A stretch of 64,000 nucleotides of DNA from Pedobacter psychrophilus (GCF_001652725.1 NZ_LWHJ01000022.1:620001-684000), one strand, 5' to 3'. Counted from the stretch's first letter, positions 15,267 through 24,519 are shown. Made by a program: numbers and translations. The notes: a model not told the origin generated them from the letters alone.

Positions 15267-16034
15267 ATGTCAATTACAAATAAGATAGTTTTAATTACTG
15301 GAGCAACATCTGGCATTGGCCAAGCCTGTGCTGAATTATATGCAGCAAAGAATTTCGATTTGATTATCACCGGTAGGAGAGAAGAGAAATTGGCTAATTT
15401 AAAACTTAAGTTAGAAAATGACTTTAATATAAACGTAACAACATTATGTTTTGATGTTAGCAAAAAAAATGAGGTAGAAAAGCACCTTAATAATTTACCT
15501 ATAGCATTAAAAAAAGTCGCTATTTTAATTAATAATGCTGGTTTAAGTCAGGGTTTAGATCCAATTCAAGAAGGAAAAATTTCTGATTGGGATATCATGA
15601 TAGATACCAATGTTAAGGGCTTACTTTATGTTTCTAAAATTGTCTCAAATTGGATGATTGCTGAAGAATCCGGACATATTGTTAATATAGGATCAATTGC
15701 TGGAAAACAAGTTTACGCCAATGGAAATGTCTATTGCGCTACAAAACATGCAGTAGATGCTTTAAATCAGTCAATGAGAATTGATTTGTTAAAATATGGG
15801 ATAAAAGTTACAGGTATAAATCCAGGAGCAGTAGAAACAGAGTTTTCTGAAGTTCGTTTTCACGGAGATAAAGAAAAAGCTAAAAAAGTTTATGATGGTT
15901 TTGAACCTTTAAAAGCTTTAGATATTGCGGAAACTATTTATTTTGCAACAAGTCGCCCTTTTCATGTAAACATTAATGATTTAATTATTATGCCAACTGC
16001 TCAAGCTTCTCCGTATTATATGGTTAAAAATTAG
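15267..16034 (+). CDS. SDR family NAD(P)-dependent oxidoreductase (YdfG-like)
   Basis: 255 aa classical short-chain dehydrogenase. It has TGATSGIG at residues 11-18 (dinucleotide binding), ILINNAGLSQG at 87-96, and the catalytic triad Ser143, Tyr156, Lys160 (IGSIAG, then YCATK). INPGAVETEFSEVRFHG closes the pocket. Closest in layout to YdfG/malonic semialdehyde and 3-hydroxy acid dehydrogenases acting on small hydroxy acids; the substrate is not determined by sequence alone. The intergenic structured element copy A lies just upstream on the same strand. Starts with the ATG of MSITNKIVLITG, typical of the family. Confidence 0.9.
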   Translation: MSITNKIVLITGATSGIGQACAELYAAKNFDLIITGRREEKLANLKLKLENDFNINVTTLCFDVSKKNEVEKHLNNLPIALKKVAILINNAGLSQGLDPIQEGKISDWDIMIDTNVKGLLYVSKIVSNWMIAEESGHIVNIGSIAGKQVYANGNVYCATKHAVDALNQSMRIDLLKYGIKVTGINPGAVETEFSEVRFHGDKEKAKKVYDGFEPLKALDIAETIYFATSRPFHVNINDLIIMPTAQASPYYMVKN

Positions 16035-16114
16035 TTTAGTAGTTTTGTAGCTAAATGAGTTTTTAAAGATATAGGTTCATTAATCAAAATTCCTTAACTC
16101 ATTCTTTATTTTTA

Positions 16115-16151
16115 CTCATTCAAAATTCAATCATTCTCTCATTCAAAATTA
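16115..16151 (+). repeat. Degenerate short-word array before yqeY
   Basis: Units CTCATTC, AAAATTC, AATCATT, CTCATTC, AAAATTA occur back to back with one 2-nt slip, and another CTCATTC is at 16098-16104. The array ends 5 nt before the next ATG (16157). It resembles the position of the CTCAATA arrays but the periodicity is looser and the upstream arm is weak. Confidence 0.5.
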
Positions 16152-16156
16152 AAAAT

Positions 16157-16603
16157 ATGTTAGAAAATACCATAAATCAAGATATTAAAACGGCTATGTT
16201 AGCAAAAGATGAAACCTCATTAAGAAGTTTAAGGGCTATAAAATCCGCAATCCTTTTAGCAAAAACAGAGAAAGGAGCATCACAAGATATTACTGAAGAG
16301 GCAGAAATAAAAGTTTTACAACGTTTAGTAAAACAAAGAAAAGAGTCTGCAGATATTTACAAAGCACAAAACAGAGATGACCTTTATCAAATAGAAGCCG
16401 ATGAGATTGGGGTTATTGAGAGATATTTACCTCAGCAGCTCTCTCAGCAAGAATTAAACGACTATATAAAAGGGTTAATTGAAAAATTAAATGTTACTTC
16501 TGTAAAAGAAATGGGTAAAATTATGGGTGTAGCTAATAAAGAACTTTCTGGCAAAGCTGATGGTAAAGCAATCTCAGAAACCATTAAAAGTTTATTAGGA
16601 TAA
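16157..16603 (+). CDS. yqeY: GatB/YqeY domain-containing protein
   Basis: 148 aa, the normal size for stand-alone YqeY. It has an N-terminal helical region (MLENTINQDIKTAMLAKDE, LRSLRAIKSAILLAKTEKG), the EVIERYLPQQLS-like segment here as GVIERYLPQQLSQQELNDY, and GKIMGVANKELSGKADGKAI at the C-terminus. The domain is shared with the tail of GatB and is thought to bind tRNA; the function of the free protein is not established. Soluble, no signal peptide. It stands between the SDR gene and the hydrolase-nadK group. Confidence 0.93.
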   Translation: MLENTINQDIKTAMLAKDETSLRSLRAIKSAILLAKTEKGASQDITEEAEIKVLQRLVKQRKESADIYKAQNRDDLYQIEADEIGVIERYLPQQLSQQELNDYIKGLIEKLNVTSVKEMGKIMGVANKELSGKADGKAISETIKSLLG

Positions 16604-16726
16604 TTTTTGTTCTTTAACCAAGCTGTAAATCGTACTTTTACTGCAATTAATTTAGTTTTTATACTCAAATTAGAAATAGACTATTAATTTAGCATTACAA
16701 CCACACAATCATTTTGTGAACATTTT

Positions 16727-17488
16727 ATGGAGTATATAATTAAGGAAGAAAAAGGTTTTAAATATATTGAAGAGGGCAAAGGAGACGTATTACTTTTACT
16801 TCATGGTTTAATGGGAGCTTTAAGTAATTGGGAAAAAGTAATTGAGGAGTTTAAAGATAGATATACCATCGTAATACCTATGTTGCCAATTTACGATTTA
16901 CCGTTACTTACAACAGGTGTTAAAACTTTATCTAAATATGTTCATAAATTCATTAAGTTTAAAGACTATCAACAAGTAACTTTATTAGGTAATTCTTTGG
17001 GAGGTCATGTAGGTTTAATCTATACTTTATCCCATCAAGAGTATGTTAAGGCATTAGTTTTAACAGGAAGTTCTGGTTTATATGAAAATGCCTTTGGAGG
17101 TTCTTTTCCTAAAAGAGAGAGCTATGATTTTATTAAAGAAAAGGTACAATTCACATTTTATGATCCTGAAACGGCAACAAAAGAGTTAATTGATGATGTT
17201 TATGCAACAGTTAACGATAGACATAAAGTAATTAGGATTTTGGCTATGGCTAAATCTGCCATAAGGCACAATATGGGTAAAGATTTAAATAATATTAAAA
17301 TTCCAGTATCTTTAATATGGGGAAAAAATGATAAAATCACTCCGCCAGAAGTTGCTGTAGAATTTAATGAACTTTTGCCCAATTGCGAATTAAATTGGGT
17401 TGATAAATGTGGGCATGCACCAATGATGGAGCAACCAAAAGAATTTAATATCTTTCTAAATAAATTTTTGCAGAAAAACAATATTTAA
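16727..17488 (+). CDS. Alpha/beta hydrolase
   Basis: 253 aa cytoplasmic alpha/beta-hydrolase fold protein. Oxyanion motif LLLHGLMGALSNW (residues 22-35), nucleophile elbow GNSLGG with Ser90, an acid in the WGKNDKITPP loop and catalytic His230 in GHAPMMEQP are all present, so it should be active. The substrate is unknown; the sequence is in the broad MhpC/BioH-like group. The stop codon overlaps the next start by one base (TAATG), tying it to the CBS gene in an operon that continues to nadK and the envelope genes. Confidence 0.88.
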   Translation: MEYIIKEEKGFKYIEEGKGDVLLLLHGLMGALSNWEKVIEEFKDRYTIVIPMLPIYDLPLLTTGVKTLSKYVHKFIKFKDYQQVTLLGNSLGGHVGLIYTLSHQEYVKALVLTGSSGLYENAFGGSFPKRESYDFIKEKVQFTFYDPETATKELIDDVYATVNDRHKVIRILAMAKSAIRHNMGKDLNNIKIPVSLIWGKNDKITPPEVAVEFNELLPNCELNWVDKCGHAPMMEQPKEFNIFLNKFLQKNNI

Positions 17489-18150
17489 TGATTGCCAGCC
17501 AATTAATCTCATATGCAATACCAGAATTAAAAATTTCTGATCCTGTGCAGAAAGTTTTTGAGCGAATGGCTGAATTTAAAATAAGTCATTTGCCAATTGT
17601 AAATCAGCAGCAACTGTTAGGCTTAATTGCCGAAGACGACTTAATTGAGGTTGAAGATCAGAATACTGCAGTTGGGGATCTAAGCTTATCGCTCATCAAC
17701 TCTTTTATTTTACAAAACCAGCATATTTATGATGCCATCAGAATTTTTGCAGAGCAAAAGCTAACAGTTTTACCCGTATTGGATGATAAGCTTAACTATA
17801 TAGGCTTAATATCTATAAATACAATGGTAGAATATATGGCAAATATTACTTCTGTTTCTCAACCTGGAGGGATAATCCTTTTAGAAATAGGGACTAGAGA
17901 TAATTCTTTAGCTCATATCTCTCAAATTATAGAATCTGAAAATGCACAAGTACTTAGCTCTTATACAGACATACTCCCAGATTCTACAAAGATGGTGGTT
18001 ACATTGAAGATTAATAAAACAGACATCAGTCAAATTGTTGCCTCTTTTTTAAGATATAACTATACAATTTTGGCTACCTATAACTCTTCTATACAAAATG
18101 ATGGAAATTCTGACAGGTTTGACGCTTTGATGAATTATCTAAGTTTTTAA
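17488..18150 (+). CDS. CBS-domain protein with ACT-like C-terminus
   Basis: 220 aa. Two CBS motifs occupy about residues 1-60 (AEFKISHLPIVNQQQLLGLIAEDDLIE) and 65-120 (FAEQKLTVLPVLDDKLNYIGLIS). The remainder (GIILLEIGTRDNSLAHISQI and TKMVVTLKINKTDISQIV) resembles an ACT-like ligand-binding fold. CBS pairs usually sense adenine nucleotides. There is no fused catalytic domain, so a regulatory role, perhaps near NAD kinase whose gene follows by 9 nt, is inference. Conserved next to nadK in many Bacteroidota. Confidence 0.88.
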   Translation: MIASQLISYAIPELKISDPVQKVFERMAEFKISHLPIVNQQQLLGLIAEDDLIEVEDQNTAVGDLSLSLINSFILQNQHIYDAIRIFAEQKLTVLPVLDDKLNYIGLISINTMVEYMANITSVSQPGGIILLEIGTRDNSLAHISQIIESENAQVLSSYTDILPDSTKMVVTLKINKTDISQIVASFLRYNYTILATYNSSIQNDGNSDRFDALMNYLSF

Positions 18151-18159
18151 GATACTAAA

Positions 18160-19041
18160 ATGAAATTAGGCGTTTACGGCAGAAAGTTCAATAATTCAGT
18201 ATTACCTTACGTTCAGCAAGTGTTTGATTGTTTGGTAGAATGGGAAGTAGAAGTGCTCATTTATAGTGATTTCTACGATTTTCTAAAAGATAAACTCTTT
18301 TTACCAAAAGCTTTCAAATCCTTTAATAGCCATAAAGATTTAGTTGGAAATGTAGATGTAATGATAAGCCTTGGCGGCGATGGAACGATGCTGGATACCG
18401 TCACTTTAGTTCGTGATTCTGGAATTCCGATGATAGGTATCAACTTTGGCAGATTAGGTTTTTTAGCTAGTATCAATAAAGAAGGAATTAAAACAGCTAT
18501 TGATAGTCTTATACATAAAAAGTTCACTCTAGATACAAGAAGTTTATTAAAAGTAGAATCACAACCGGGTTTATTTGGCGATTTAAATTTTGCCCTTAAT
18601 GATTTTACCATATTAAAAAGAGACACATCTGCCATGATTTTAATCCATTGTTTTTTAAATGGAGAATTTTTAAATTCCTACTGGGCAGATGGGTTAATTG
18701 TTGCAACGCCAACAGGATCAACCGCATATTCTTTAAGCTGTGGTGGTCCTATTATTTTTCCCAGATCAGGTAATTTTGTAATTACGCCAATTTCTCCCCA
18801 TAACTTAAACGTAAGGCCAGTAATTTTATCTGATGAAAATGAGCTAACTTTTGAGATTGAAGGAAGAAGTTCTAAATATCTGGTAAGCTGCGATTCTAGG
18901 ACAGAGGTAATAGATGCGAATTTTAGACTTCATTTAAAACGAGCAAATTTTGATATAAATTTGGTAAGGTTAAACAATGAAACTTACCTCTCTACGTTAA
19001 GAAATAAATTGCTTTGGGGTATAGATACCAGAAATTACTAA
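18160..19041 (+). CDS. nadK: NAD kinase
   Basis: 293 aa. It phosphorylates NAD to NADP with ATP or polyphosphate, in the cytoplasm. Motifs: MISLGGDGTMLDTV with the GGDGT motif at residues 72-76 (catalytic Asp), GINFGRLGFLA, ALNDFTILKR, and the substrate-binding WADGLIVATPTGSTAYSLSCGGP. Length is normal. It lies in a tightly spaced operon, 9 nt after the CBS gene and 9 nt before the PorG-like gene. MKLGVYGRKF is the natural N-terminus. Confidence 0.96.
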   Translation: MKLGVYGRKFNNSVLPYVQQVFDCLVEWEVEVLIYSDFYDFLKDKLFLPKAFKSFNSHKDLVGNVDVMISLGGDGTMLDTVTLVRDSGIPMIGINFGRLGFLASINKEGIKTAIDSLIHKKFTLDTRSLLKVESQPGLFGDLNFALNDFTILKRDTSAMILIHCFLNGEFLNSYWADGLIVATPTGSTAYSLSCGGPIIFPRSGNFVITPISPHNLNVRPVILSDENELTFEIEGRSSKYLVSCDSRTEVIDANFRLHLKRANFDINLVRLNNETYLSTLRNKLLWGIDTRNY

Positions 19042-19050
19042 GCCTTCTTA

Positions 19051-19839
19051 ATGAATAAAATTTATAAAGTATTTATACTTTTTATACTTTCTATATCTTT
19101 TGCACAAGCACAAACTTGGGAGATTGGTGTAACAGGTGGTGGCATGGGCTATATTGGCGACTTAAATCAAAACAATTATCTTAAAATCACCGAGCCAGCA
19201 TTAGGCTTTCAAATCAAAAGAAATTTTGATAGCTATTGGTCTTTAAAACTTGCGGCGTTAAAAGGTAAAGTAAGCTACAACGATTCTAAATCAAAATATG
19301 CGCAAGAAGTAAACAGAAATCTAAGCTTTTACTCTCCAATATCAGAAGGTAATTTAACGGTAGAATTTAATTTTTTAGATTATGGATTTGAATTTATGCA
19401 AAAAAGAATCACTCCTTTCGTTTTTACTGGAGTAGCATTAACCTTATTTAATCCTAAAACAGATTATAATGGCAGTACTTACGAATTAAAATATTACGAT
19501 ACCGAAGGTTTTGATTATAAAACAACTACTTACTCTATTCCTTTTGGTGCTGGAGTTAAATATAATTTCGGGAAGTATTTTAATATTATTGGCGAGATTG
19601 GCTATAGAAACTTAAATACAGATTATTTAGATGATGTGAGTGGTTTATATGCAACAGCAGCCGAATTGCAAGAAAGTACTCCACAAAAAACAATCATAAG
19701 ACAATCTTTATCAGACCGCTCCGTCAATCAAAATGCAGTTCCTGGAAGTCAAAGAGGTGATTTTAGAAAAAAGGATGGATATGTGTTTGTGGGTATAACC
19801 TTATCTTATACCTTTGTGAGCCAAAATTGTTACTTTTAA
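19051..19839 (+). CDS. DUF6089 / PorG-like outer-membrane beta-barrel protein
   Basis: 262 aa with signal peptide MNKIYKVFILFILSISFAQA, Q. The mature part starts TWEIGVTGGGMGYIGDLNQN and has barrel-like strands (WSLKLAALKGKVSY, PFVFTGVALTLFNP, YSIPFGAGVKYNFGKYFNIIGEIGYR) ending GYVFVGITLSYTFV. Its place directly before uppS-bamA-ompH-ompH matches porG (PG0189) in Porphyromonas, an outer-membrane part of the type IX secretion machinery. The PorG assignment is from synteny and barrel features; a plain DUF6089 barrel is the cautious name. Transcription appears shared with nadK and uppS. Confidence 0.8.
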   Translation: MNKIYKVFILFILSISFAQAQTWEIGVTGGGMGYIGDLNQNNYLKITEPALGFQIKRNFDSYWSLKLAALKGKVSYNDSKSKYAQEVNRNLSFYSPISEGNLTVEFNFLDYGFEFMQKRITPFVFTGVALTLFNPKTDYNGSTYELKYYDTEGFDYKTTTYSIPFGAGVKYNFGKYFNIIGEIGYRNLNTDYLDDVSGLYATAAELQESTPQKTIIRQSLSDRSVNQNAVPGSQRGDFRKKDGYVFVGITLSYTFVSQNCYF

Positions 19840-19861
19840 ATTGGAATATCGATCAAATTAA

Positions 19862-20602
19862 ATGAGTTTTAGAGAAAAATTAAGCCTTGATAAATTACCT
19901 AAACATGTTGCTATCATTATGGATGGAAACGGAAGATGGGCAAAAGAAAAAGGCAAGATGAGGGTTTTTGGTCATAAAAATGGGGTATTGGCAGTACGTG
20001 ATACTGTAGAAGGTGCGGCTGAAATAGGGGTAGAAAATTTAACAATGTATGCTTTTTCTACAGAGAATTGGAACCGTCCAAAGTTAGAGGTTACTGCTTT
20101 AATGGAGCTTTTAGTAAGTACTATTAATAAAGAAACCAAAACATTGATGGATAACAATGTGCGCTTAAATGCCATTGGAGATTTGCAATCTTTACCATCA
20201 AGATGTTACAAAGAGTTGCAAGAAGCTATGGCGAAAACAGCTGGGAATACCCGTCTTACATTAACTTTAGCCCTTTCTTATAGTAGCAGATGGGAAATTT
20301 TAAATGCCACAAAACTATTGGCTGAGGACGCTGCAAGTGGTAAAATAAAACCAGATGATATTGATGAAAAATTATTCGAAAAATACCTCTCTACACATAA
20401 TTTGCCAGACCCAGAGTTAATGATAAGAACCAGCGGCGAGCATCGCATTAGTAACTATCTGTTGTGGCAGTTGGCTTACGCCGAATTATACTTTACATCT
20501 AAGCTATGGCCAGATTTTAGAAGAGAAGACCTATTTGAAGCAATATATAATTATCAACAAAGAGAACGCCGTTTTGGCCTAACAAGCGAGCAGCTAACCT
20601 AA
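19862..20602 (+). CDS. uppS: Isoprenyl transferase (undecaprenyl diphosphate synthase)
   Basis: 246 aa. It condenses isopentenyl diphosphates onto farnesyl diphosphate to make the undecaprenyl carrier lipid for peptidoglycan and O-antigen. HVAIIMDGNGRWAKEKG with catalytic Asp21, YAFSTENWNRP, and LPDPELMIRTSGEHRISNYLLWQLAYAEL followed by WPDF are the full cis-prenyltransferase signature. Cytoplasmic, acting at the inner membrane. It lies between the porG-like gene and bamA, an order conserved across Bacteroidota. Confidence 0.97.
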   Translation: MSFREKLSLDKLPKHVAIIMDGNGRWAKEKGKMRVFGHKNGVLAVRDTVEGAAEIGVENLTMYAFSTENWNRPKLEVTALMELLVSTINKETKTLMDNNVRLNAIGDLQSLPSRCYKELQEAMAKTAGNTRLTLTLALSYSSRWEILNATKLLAEDAASGKIKPDDIDEKLFEKYLSTHNLPDPELMIRTSGEHRISNYLLWQLAYAELYFTSKLWPDFRREDLFEAIYNYQQRERRFGLTSEQLT

Positions 20603-20662
20603 ATTTACTTTTAACAAAATTTAACAAAGAATAGAAGTAATTTAGCCGCCATAATTAAATAA

Positions 20663-23179
20663 ATGAAGAATTTTTTATTAATCATATTCCTTATTACGGT
20701 AAGCGTTAAAGGATTTGCACAATTTCCAGCATTAAGACCTAGTACTGAAAATAAATCTAAAGATTTAGATTATTTAAATCCTAAAGAATATACTATTGGT
20801 GGTATAGAGGTAAACGGCGTTAAATATCTGGATAAATCGGTTTTAATAACGATTACAAAATTAGCAATTGGCGATCGTATTTTGGTTCCTGGGGATGCAA
20901 CTTCCGGAGCAGTAAAAAATCTTTGGGCTCAAGGTTTATTTGATGATGTTTCTTTAGACGTTAATCATATTAGCGGAGATTCGATATTTTTTGATATTAA
21001 TTTAATAGAACGTCCAAGGGTATCTAGATTAGTTTTAAAAGGGTTAACAAAAAGTGAAACCACAGATATTCAAGAAAAGCTGAATAAACAAAAAGGTAAG
21101 ATTGTTAATGAAAATTTAAAAAATAACATTACAAGTATCATTACAAAGCATTTTTATGAAAAAGGATATTTATATACTACGGTTAAAATCGACCCTGTAA
21201 ATGATACTTCAGATGTAAATAGCAGAATTGTAAATGTTACCGTAGATAAGAAAAGCAAGGTAAAAGTTAATGCGATTAATATAGATGGCAATAAAGATTT
21301 TTCTGATGCCAAGCTGAAAAAGTTTCTTAAAAAGACACATGAAATGGCCTTCTACAAGGTTTTTGGTTCTGGGAAATTTTTAAGAGATAAATACGAAGAA
21401 GATAAAGAATCTATGATTGCCAAGATGAGAGAAAAAGGCTATCGTGATGCGGAGATTATTTCAGATTCTGTTTATAAATTTAATGACAAATCAGTAAATA
21501 TTGATATAAAATTACATGAAGGACCTAAATATTATTTTGGTAATATAACGTTTGCCGGTAATGCAAAATATCCTTCCACTTTATTAAAACAAATTCTTAA
21601 AATAGAAAAAGGAGAGGTTTTTAGCGAAGCTAAACTCGATAAAACCTTAAGAAGTAGTCCATCAAGTGATGACGTTTCTTCTGTTTATTTAAATGATGGT
21701 TATTTAACATTTAATGCAGATCCTGTTCAAACTCGTATTTATAATGATACTGTTGATTTAGAAATCAGGATTTATGAAGGCCCACAATACACCATCAATA
21801 AAATTATCTTAAAAGGTAATGATGTAACTAATGATAAAGTTGTTTTAAGAGAAATCAGAACTAAGCCAGGTCAAAAATTCTCTAAAGATTTATTGGTACG
21901 TTCACAAAGGCAAATCTCTCAATTAGGTAATTTTGATGAGCAAAAGATTGATATTAAACCAATTCCTAATCCCGCAGATGGAACAGTTGATATCCAATAT
22001 ACTGTTGTAGAAAAACCTTCCGATCAGATAGAACTTTCTGGTGGTTTTGGTGGTGGAAGAGTTGTAGGTACTTTAGGACTTACCTTTAATAATTTCTCTG
22101 CAAAAAATCTTTTCAATCTAAAAGAGTATAAGCCTTTGCCTAGGGGCGATGGACAGAAATTGAGTATTAGGGGTCAAACAAATGGTAAATTCTATCAGTC
22201 TTATAGTTTCTCTTTCTCTGAACCTTGGTTTGGAGGTAAAAAACCAATTTATTTTGGAATTAGTGCATTTACATCTTTGCAAAGTAATGGATTATCAAAA
22301 GGAGACCCAAACTTGAATAAGATTAGATTAAATGGTTTAACATTTAGTTTAGGTAAGCAACTAAAATGGCCTGATGATTATTTTAGAGTAGATTATGCTG
22401 CTAACTTACAACAGTTTAAGTTAAATAATTACCAAGGATATTTGTTTGAAAATGGAGATTCTTACGATTTAAGTTTAAGCCAGGTATTTAGCAGAGCTTC
22501 TACAGATCAACAAATTTTCCCAACAACAGGTTCAAATATTAAATTTACTGTTCAAGCAACTTTACCATATTCGGCTTTTAACGGTAAGAATTACAATAAT
22601 ATATCAACTTCAGATAAGTATAAGTTTGCAGAATATCATAAATGGAAATTTGAGTCTCAGTTTTTCCAAAGAGTATATGGTAAACTGATATTAAAAGCCC
22701 AAGCACAATTTGGATTTATTGGATACTATAACAAAGAAGTTGGACAAGCTCCCTTTGGTAGATTTAAATTAGGTGGTGATGGTTTACAAGGATTCGATTT
22801 TTTACAGGGATCTGAAGTGATAGGTTTAAGAGGCTATTCTAATAATTCAATTATACCAGAAGGTTCGATTACCACTGCAGGTAGTCCAATTTTTAACAAA
22901 TATGTTTTAGAATTAAGGCATCCAATTACATTAAATCAATCAGCAACTGTATTTGTTTTGGCTTTCGCCGAGGGTGGTAATACCTGGAATAAGTTTAGTG
23001 AATTTAATCCGTTTAATGTTAAAAGATCTGTGGGTGTTGGTGCTAGAATCTTCTTACCAATATTTGGTTTGCTAGGTATTGATTATGGGTATGGTTTTGA
23101 TGCTATCCCTGGAAATGCGGCTGCAAATAAAGGTCAGTTTCACTTTAGTATTGCACAACAGCTAGGCGGGTTTAATTAA
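20663..23179 (+). CDS. bamA: Outer-membrane protein assembly factor BamA
   Basis: 838 aa with signal peptide MKNFLLIIFLITVSVKGFAQ. About residues 40-440 hold successive POTRA domains (YTIGGIEVNGVKYLDKSVLI, PRVSRLVLKGLTKSETTDI, VKVNAINIDGNKDFSDAKL, YYFGNITFAGNAKYPSTLL, YTINKIILKGNDVTNDKVVL), so five are likely. The rest is the Omp85 barrel (surface antigen family), including the conserved lid motif GLRGYSNNS. It folds and inserts outer-membrane barrels, among them the PorT, PorG and TonB receptors of this window. The downstream Skp-like chaperones fit the same pathway. Confidence 0.96.
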   Translation: MKNFLLIIFLITVSVKGFAQFPALRPSTENKSKDLDYLNPKEYTIGGIEVNGVKYLDKSVLITITKLAIGDRILVPGDATSGAVKNLWAQGLFDDVSLDVNHISGDSIFFDINLIERPRVSRLVLKGLTKSETTDIQEKLNKQKGKIVNENLKNNITSIITKHFYEKGYLYTTVKIDPVNDTSDVNSRIVNVTVDKKSKVKVNAINIDGNKDFSDAKLKKFLKKTHEMAFYKVFGSGKFLRDKYEEDKESMIAKMREKGYRDAEIISDSVYKFNDKSVNIDIKLHEGPKYYFGNITFAGNAKYPSTLLKQILKIEKGEVFSEAKLDKTLRSSPSSDDVSSVYLNDGYLTFNADPVQTRIYNDTVDLEIRIYEGPQYTINKIILKGNDVTNDKVVLREIRTKPGQKFSKDLLVRSQRQISQLGNFDEQKIDIKPIPNPADGTVDIQYTVVEKPSDQIELSGGFGGGRVVGTLGLTFNNFSAKNLFNLKEYKPLPRGDGQKLSIRGQTNGKFYQSYSFSFSEPWFGGKKPIYFGISAFTSLQSNGLSKGDPNLNKIRLNGLTFSLGKQLKWPDDYFRVDYAANLQQFKLNNYQGYLFENGDSYDLSLSQVFSRASTDQQIFPTTGSNIKFTVQATLPYSAFNGKNYNNISTSDKYKFAEYHKWKFESQFFQRVYGKLILKAQAQFGFIGYYNKEVGQAPFGRFKLGGDGLQGFDFLQGSEVIGLRGYSNNSIIPEGSITTAGSPIFNKYVLELRHPITLNQSATVFVLAFAEGGNTWNKFSEFNPFNVKRSVGVGARIFLPIFGLLGIDYGYGFDAIPGNAAANKGQFHFSIAQQLGGFN

Positions 23180-23206
23180 ATACATCCACATCAAAATGTA
23201 AAAAAG

Positions 23207-23734
23207 ATGAAAAAGTGTATCAGTATTTGTATTTTTCTCGTTATTGCTAGCGTTACTGCAAAAGCACAACGTTTAGCCTTTGTAGATGCAGAATACGTTT
23301 TACAACATATTCCAGAGTATTCCTCAGCACAGAAACAGTTAAATGCAATGTCAGAAAAATGGCAAAGTGAGATTAACGATAAGTTTGCTGAAGTAGATAA
23401 AATGCAAAAAGAATATCAAGCCGATCAGGTTTTATTAACTCAAGATATGAGGAAAAAAAGAGAAGCAGATATCCTACAAAAAGAAAATGAGGCAAAGAAC
23501 CTACAGCAAGTTAAGTTTGGGTTTGAAGGAGAACTTTATAAGCAAAAGCTAAGATTAATAAAGCCGATTCAGGAAAGAGTTGGCAAAACAATTGAGGAAT
23601 ATGCAAATAAAGAGAATATTGATATGATATTAGATAAAAGCTCTGTAAATTTGCTTTTTGGTAGAGCTAACTTTAACGCTACCAATGATATCATTACAAA
23701 ATTGGGTTATAAGCCAGGAACATTTGCTAATTAG
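23207..23734 (+). CDS. OmpH family periplasmic chaperone (Skp-like), first copy
   Basis: 175 aa with signal peptide MKKCISICIFLVIASVTAKA, Q. The mature N-terminus RLAFVDAEYVLQHIPEYSSA is the Skp/OmpH beta-strand; residues about 45-130 are a long charged helix hairpin (the two tentacles), and the C-terminal strand DMILDKSSVNLLFG closes the trimerisation head. Skp binds unfolded outer-membrane proteins in the periplasm and hands them to BamA, whose gene is 27 nt upstream. Lys/Glu-rich composition is as expected. Confidence 0.93.
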   Translation: MKKCISICIFLVIASVTAKAQRLAFVDAEYVLQHIPEYSSAQKQLNAMSEKWQSEINDKFAEVDKMQKEYQADQVLLTQDMRKKREADILQKENEAKNLQQVKFGFEGELYKQKLRLIKPIQERVGKTIEEYANKENIDMILDKSSVNLLFGRANFNATNDIITKLGYKPGTFAN

Positions 23735-23786
23735 CAAAAAATATTTTAAAATAGTAAATCAAATTAAATACACACAATTAACGAAA

Positions 23787-24299
23787 ATGAAAAAATTATT
23801 TAAGATTGCATTAGTAGCTGGAGGATTATTATTTGCTGGTAATATAGTAAGTGCACAACAAAAAATTGCTCATATTAATTCTGCAGAATTAATTAAAGCT
23901 ATGCCAGAAGTGGTAAATGCTGATAAACAATTAGAAACTTTTAAAGCTTCTCTAGATGCAGATGGTAAAACGATGTATACAGAGTATCAAACAAAAGTAC
24001 AGGCTTTTCAAGGTGCAGAAAAAACTTTGAGTGATGCCTTAAAAGATGCTAAAGTAAAAGAAATACAAGATTTACAAAAGCGTATTGAAGAGTTTCAACA
24101 AAAAGCTGGTGAAGATTTTGAAAAGAAAAGAGGTGAGCTTTATGATCCAATTTTAAAGAAAGCAGAAGATGCGGTTAAAGTTGTAGCTAAAGAAAAAGGT
24201 TACGCTTATGTTTTTGATACAACTCAACCAGGTATTGTTTATTTTGACGGTGGTATCAACATTATGCCAGATGTTAAAATTAAATTAGGACTTAAATAA
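23787..24299 (+). CDS. OmpH family periplasmic chaperone (Skp-like), second copy
   Basis: 170 aa from the ATG at 23787, chosen over in-frame upstream codons because MKKLFKIALVAGGLLFAGNI, VSAQ is a complete signal peptide. The mature part QKIAHINSAELIKAMPEV matches the OmpH head strand, followed by a coiled-coil hairpin rich in Lys, Glu and Gln, then GYAYVFDTTQPGIVYFDGG. It is a paralogue of the preceding gene; two adjacent ompH genes after bamA are usual in Bacteroidota. A terminator and inverted heptad arms follow. Confidence 0.94.
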   Translation: MKKLFKIALVAGGLLFAGNIVSAQQKIAHINSAELIKAMPEVVNADKQLETFKASLDADGKTMYTEYQTKVQAFQGAEKTLSDALKDAKVKEIQDLQKRIEEFQQKAGEDFEKKRGELYDPILKKAEDAVKVVAKEKGYAYVFDTTQPGIVYFDGGINIMPDVKIKLGLK

Positions 24300-24306
24300 G
24301 CTATCA

Positions 24307-24327
24307 AAAAAGCATAAAGCTAAAAGC
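24307..24327 (+). repeat. Period-7 boundary array of a second word, left arm (nnAAAGC)
   Basis: Heptamers AAAAAGC, ATAAAGC, TAAAAGC, 7 nt after the ompH stop. The inverted partner lies at 24499-24519. Confidence 0.7.
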
Positions 24328-24339
24328 TAAAAAAAAGCT

Positions 24340-24375
24340 AATGCGAAGCAGATGAATAATCTATTTCGCATTTTT
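24340..24375 (+). terminator. Probable terminator of the bamA-ompH operon
   Basis: Stem ATGCGAA/TTCGCAT around a 17-nt loop, followed by TTTTT. Confidence 0.6.
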
Positions 24376-24400
24376 CATTTTTAGGCATGTTCGAATTCTC

Positions 24401-24433
24401 AGACTTACGAAGTTTTTAAAACTTCTTAAGTCT
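24401..24433. repeat. 33-bp interspersed inverted repeat, copy 2
   Basis: Starts AGACTTACGAAG and ends CTTCTTAAGTCT; hairpin arms enclose TTTTTAAAA. It is the partner of 3943-3975, both in spacers between a stop codon and the next start. Confidence 0.8.
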
Positions 24434-24498
24434 GGAGGATAAGTTCAAAAAAATATTGATAAATCAACTTCGATTTTAATCATTACTTTCGTTCAACA

Positions 24499-24519
24499 GC
24501 TTTAAGCTTTCCGCTTTTA
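24499..24519 (+). repeat. Period-7 boundary array of a second word, right arm (GCTTTnn)
   Basis: Heptamers GCTTTAA, GCTTTCC, GCTTTTA end 11 nt before the murI ATG. They are the reverse complement of the nnAAAGC units that follow the ompH stop. Confidence 0.7.
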
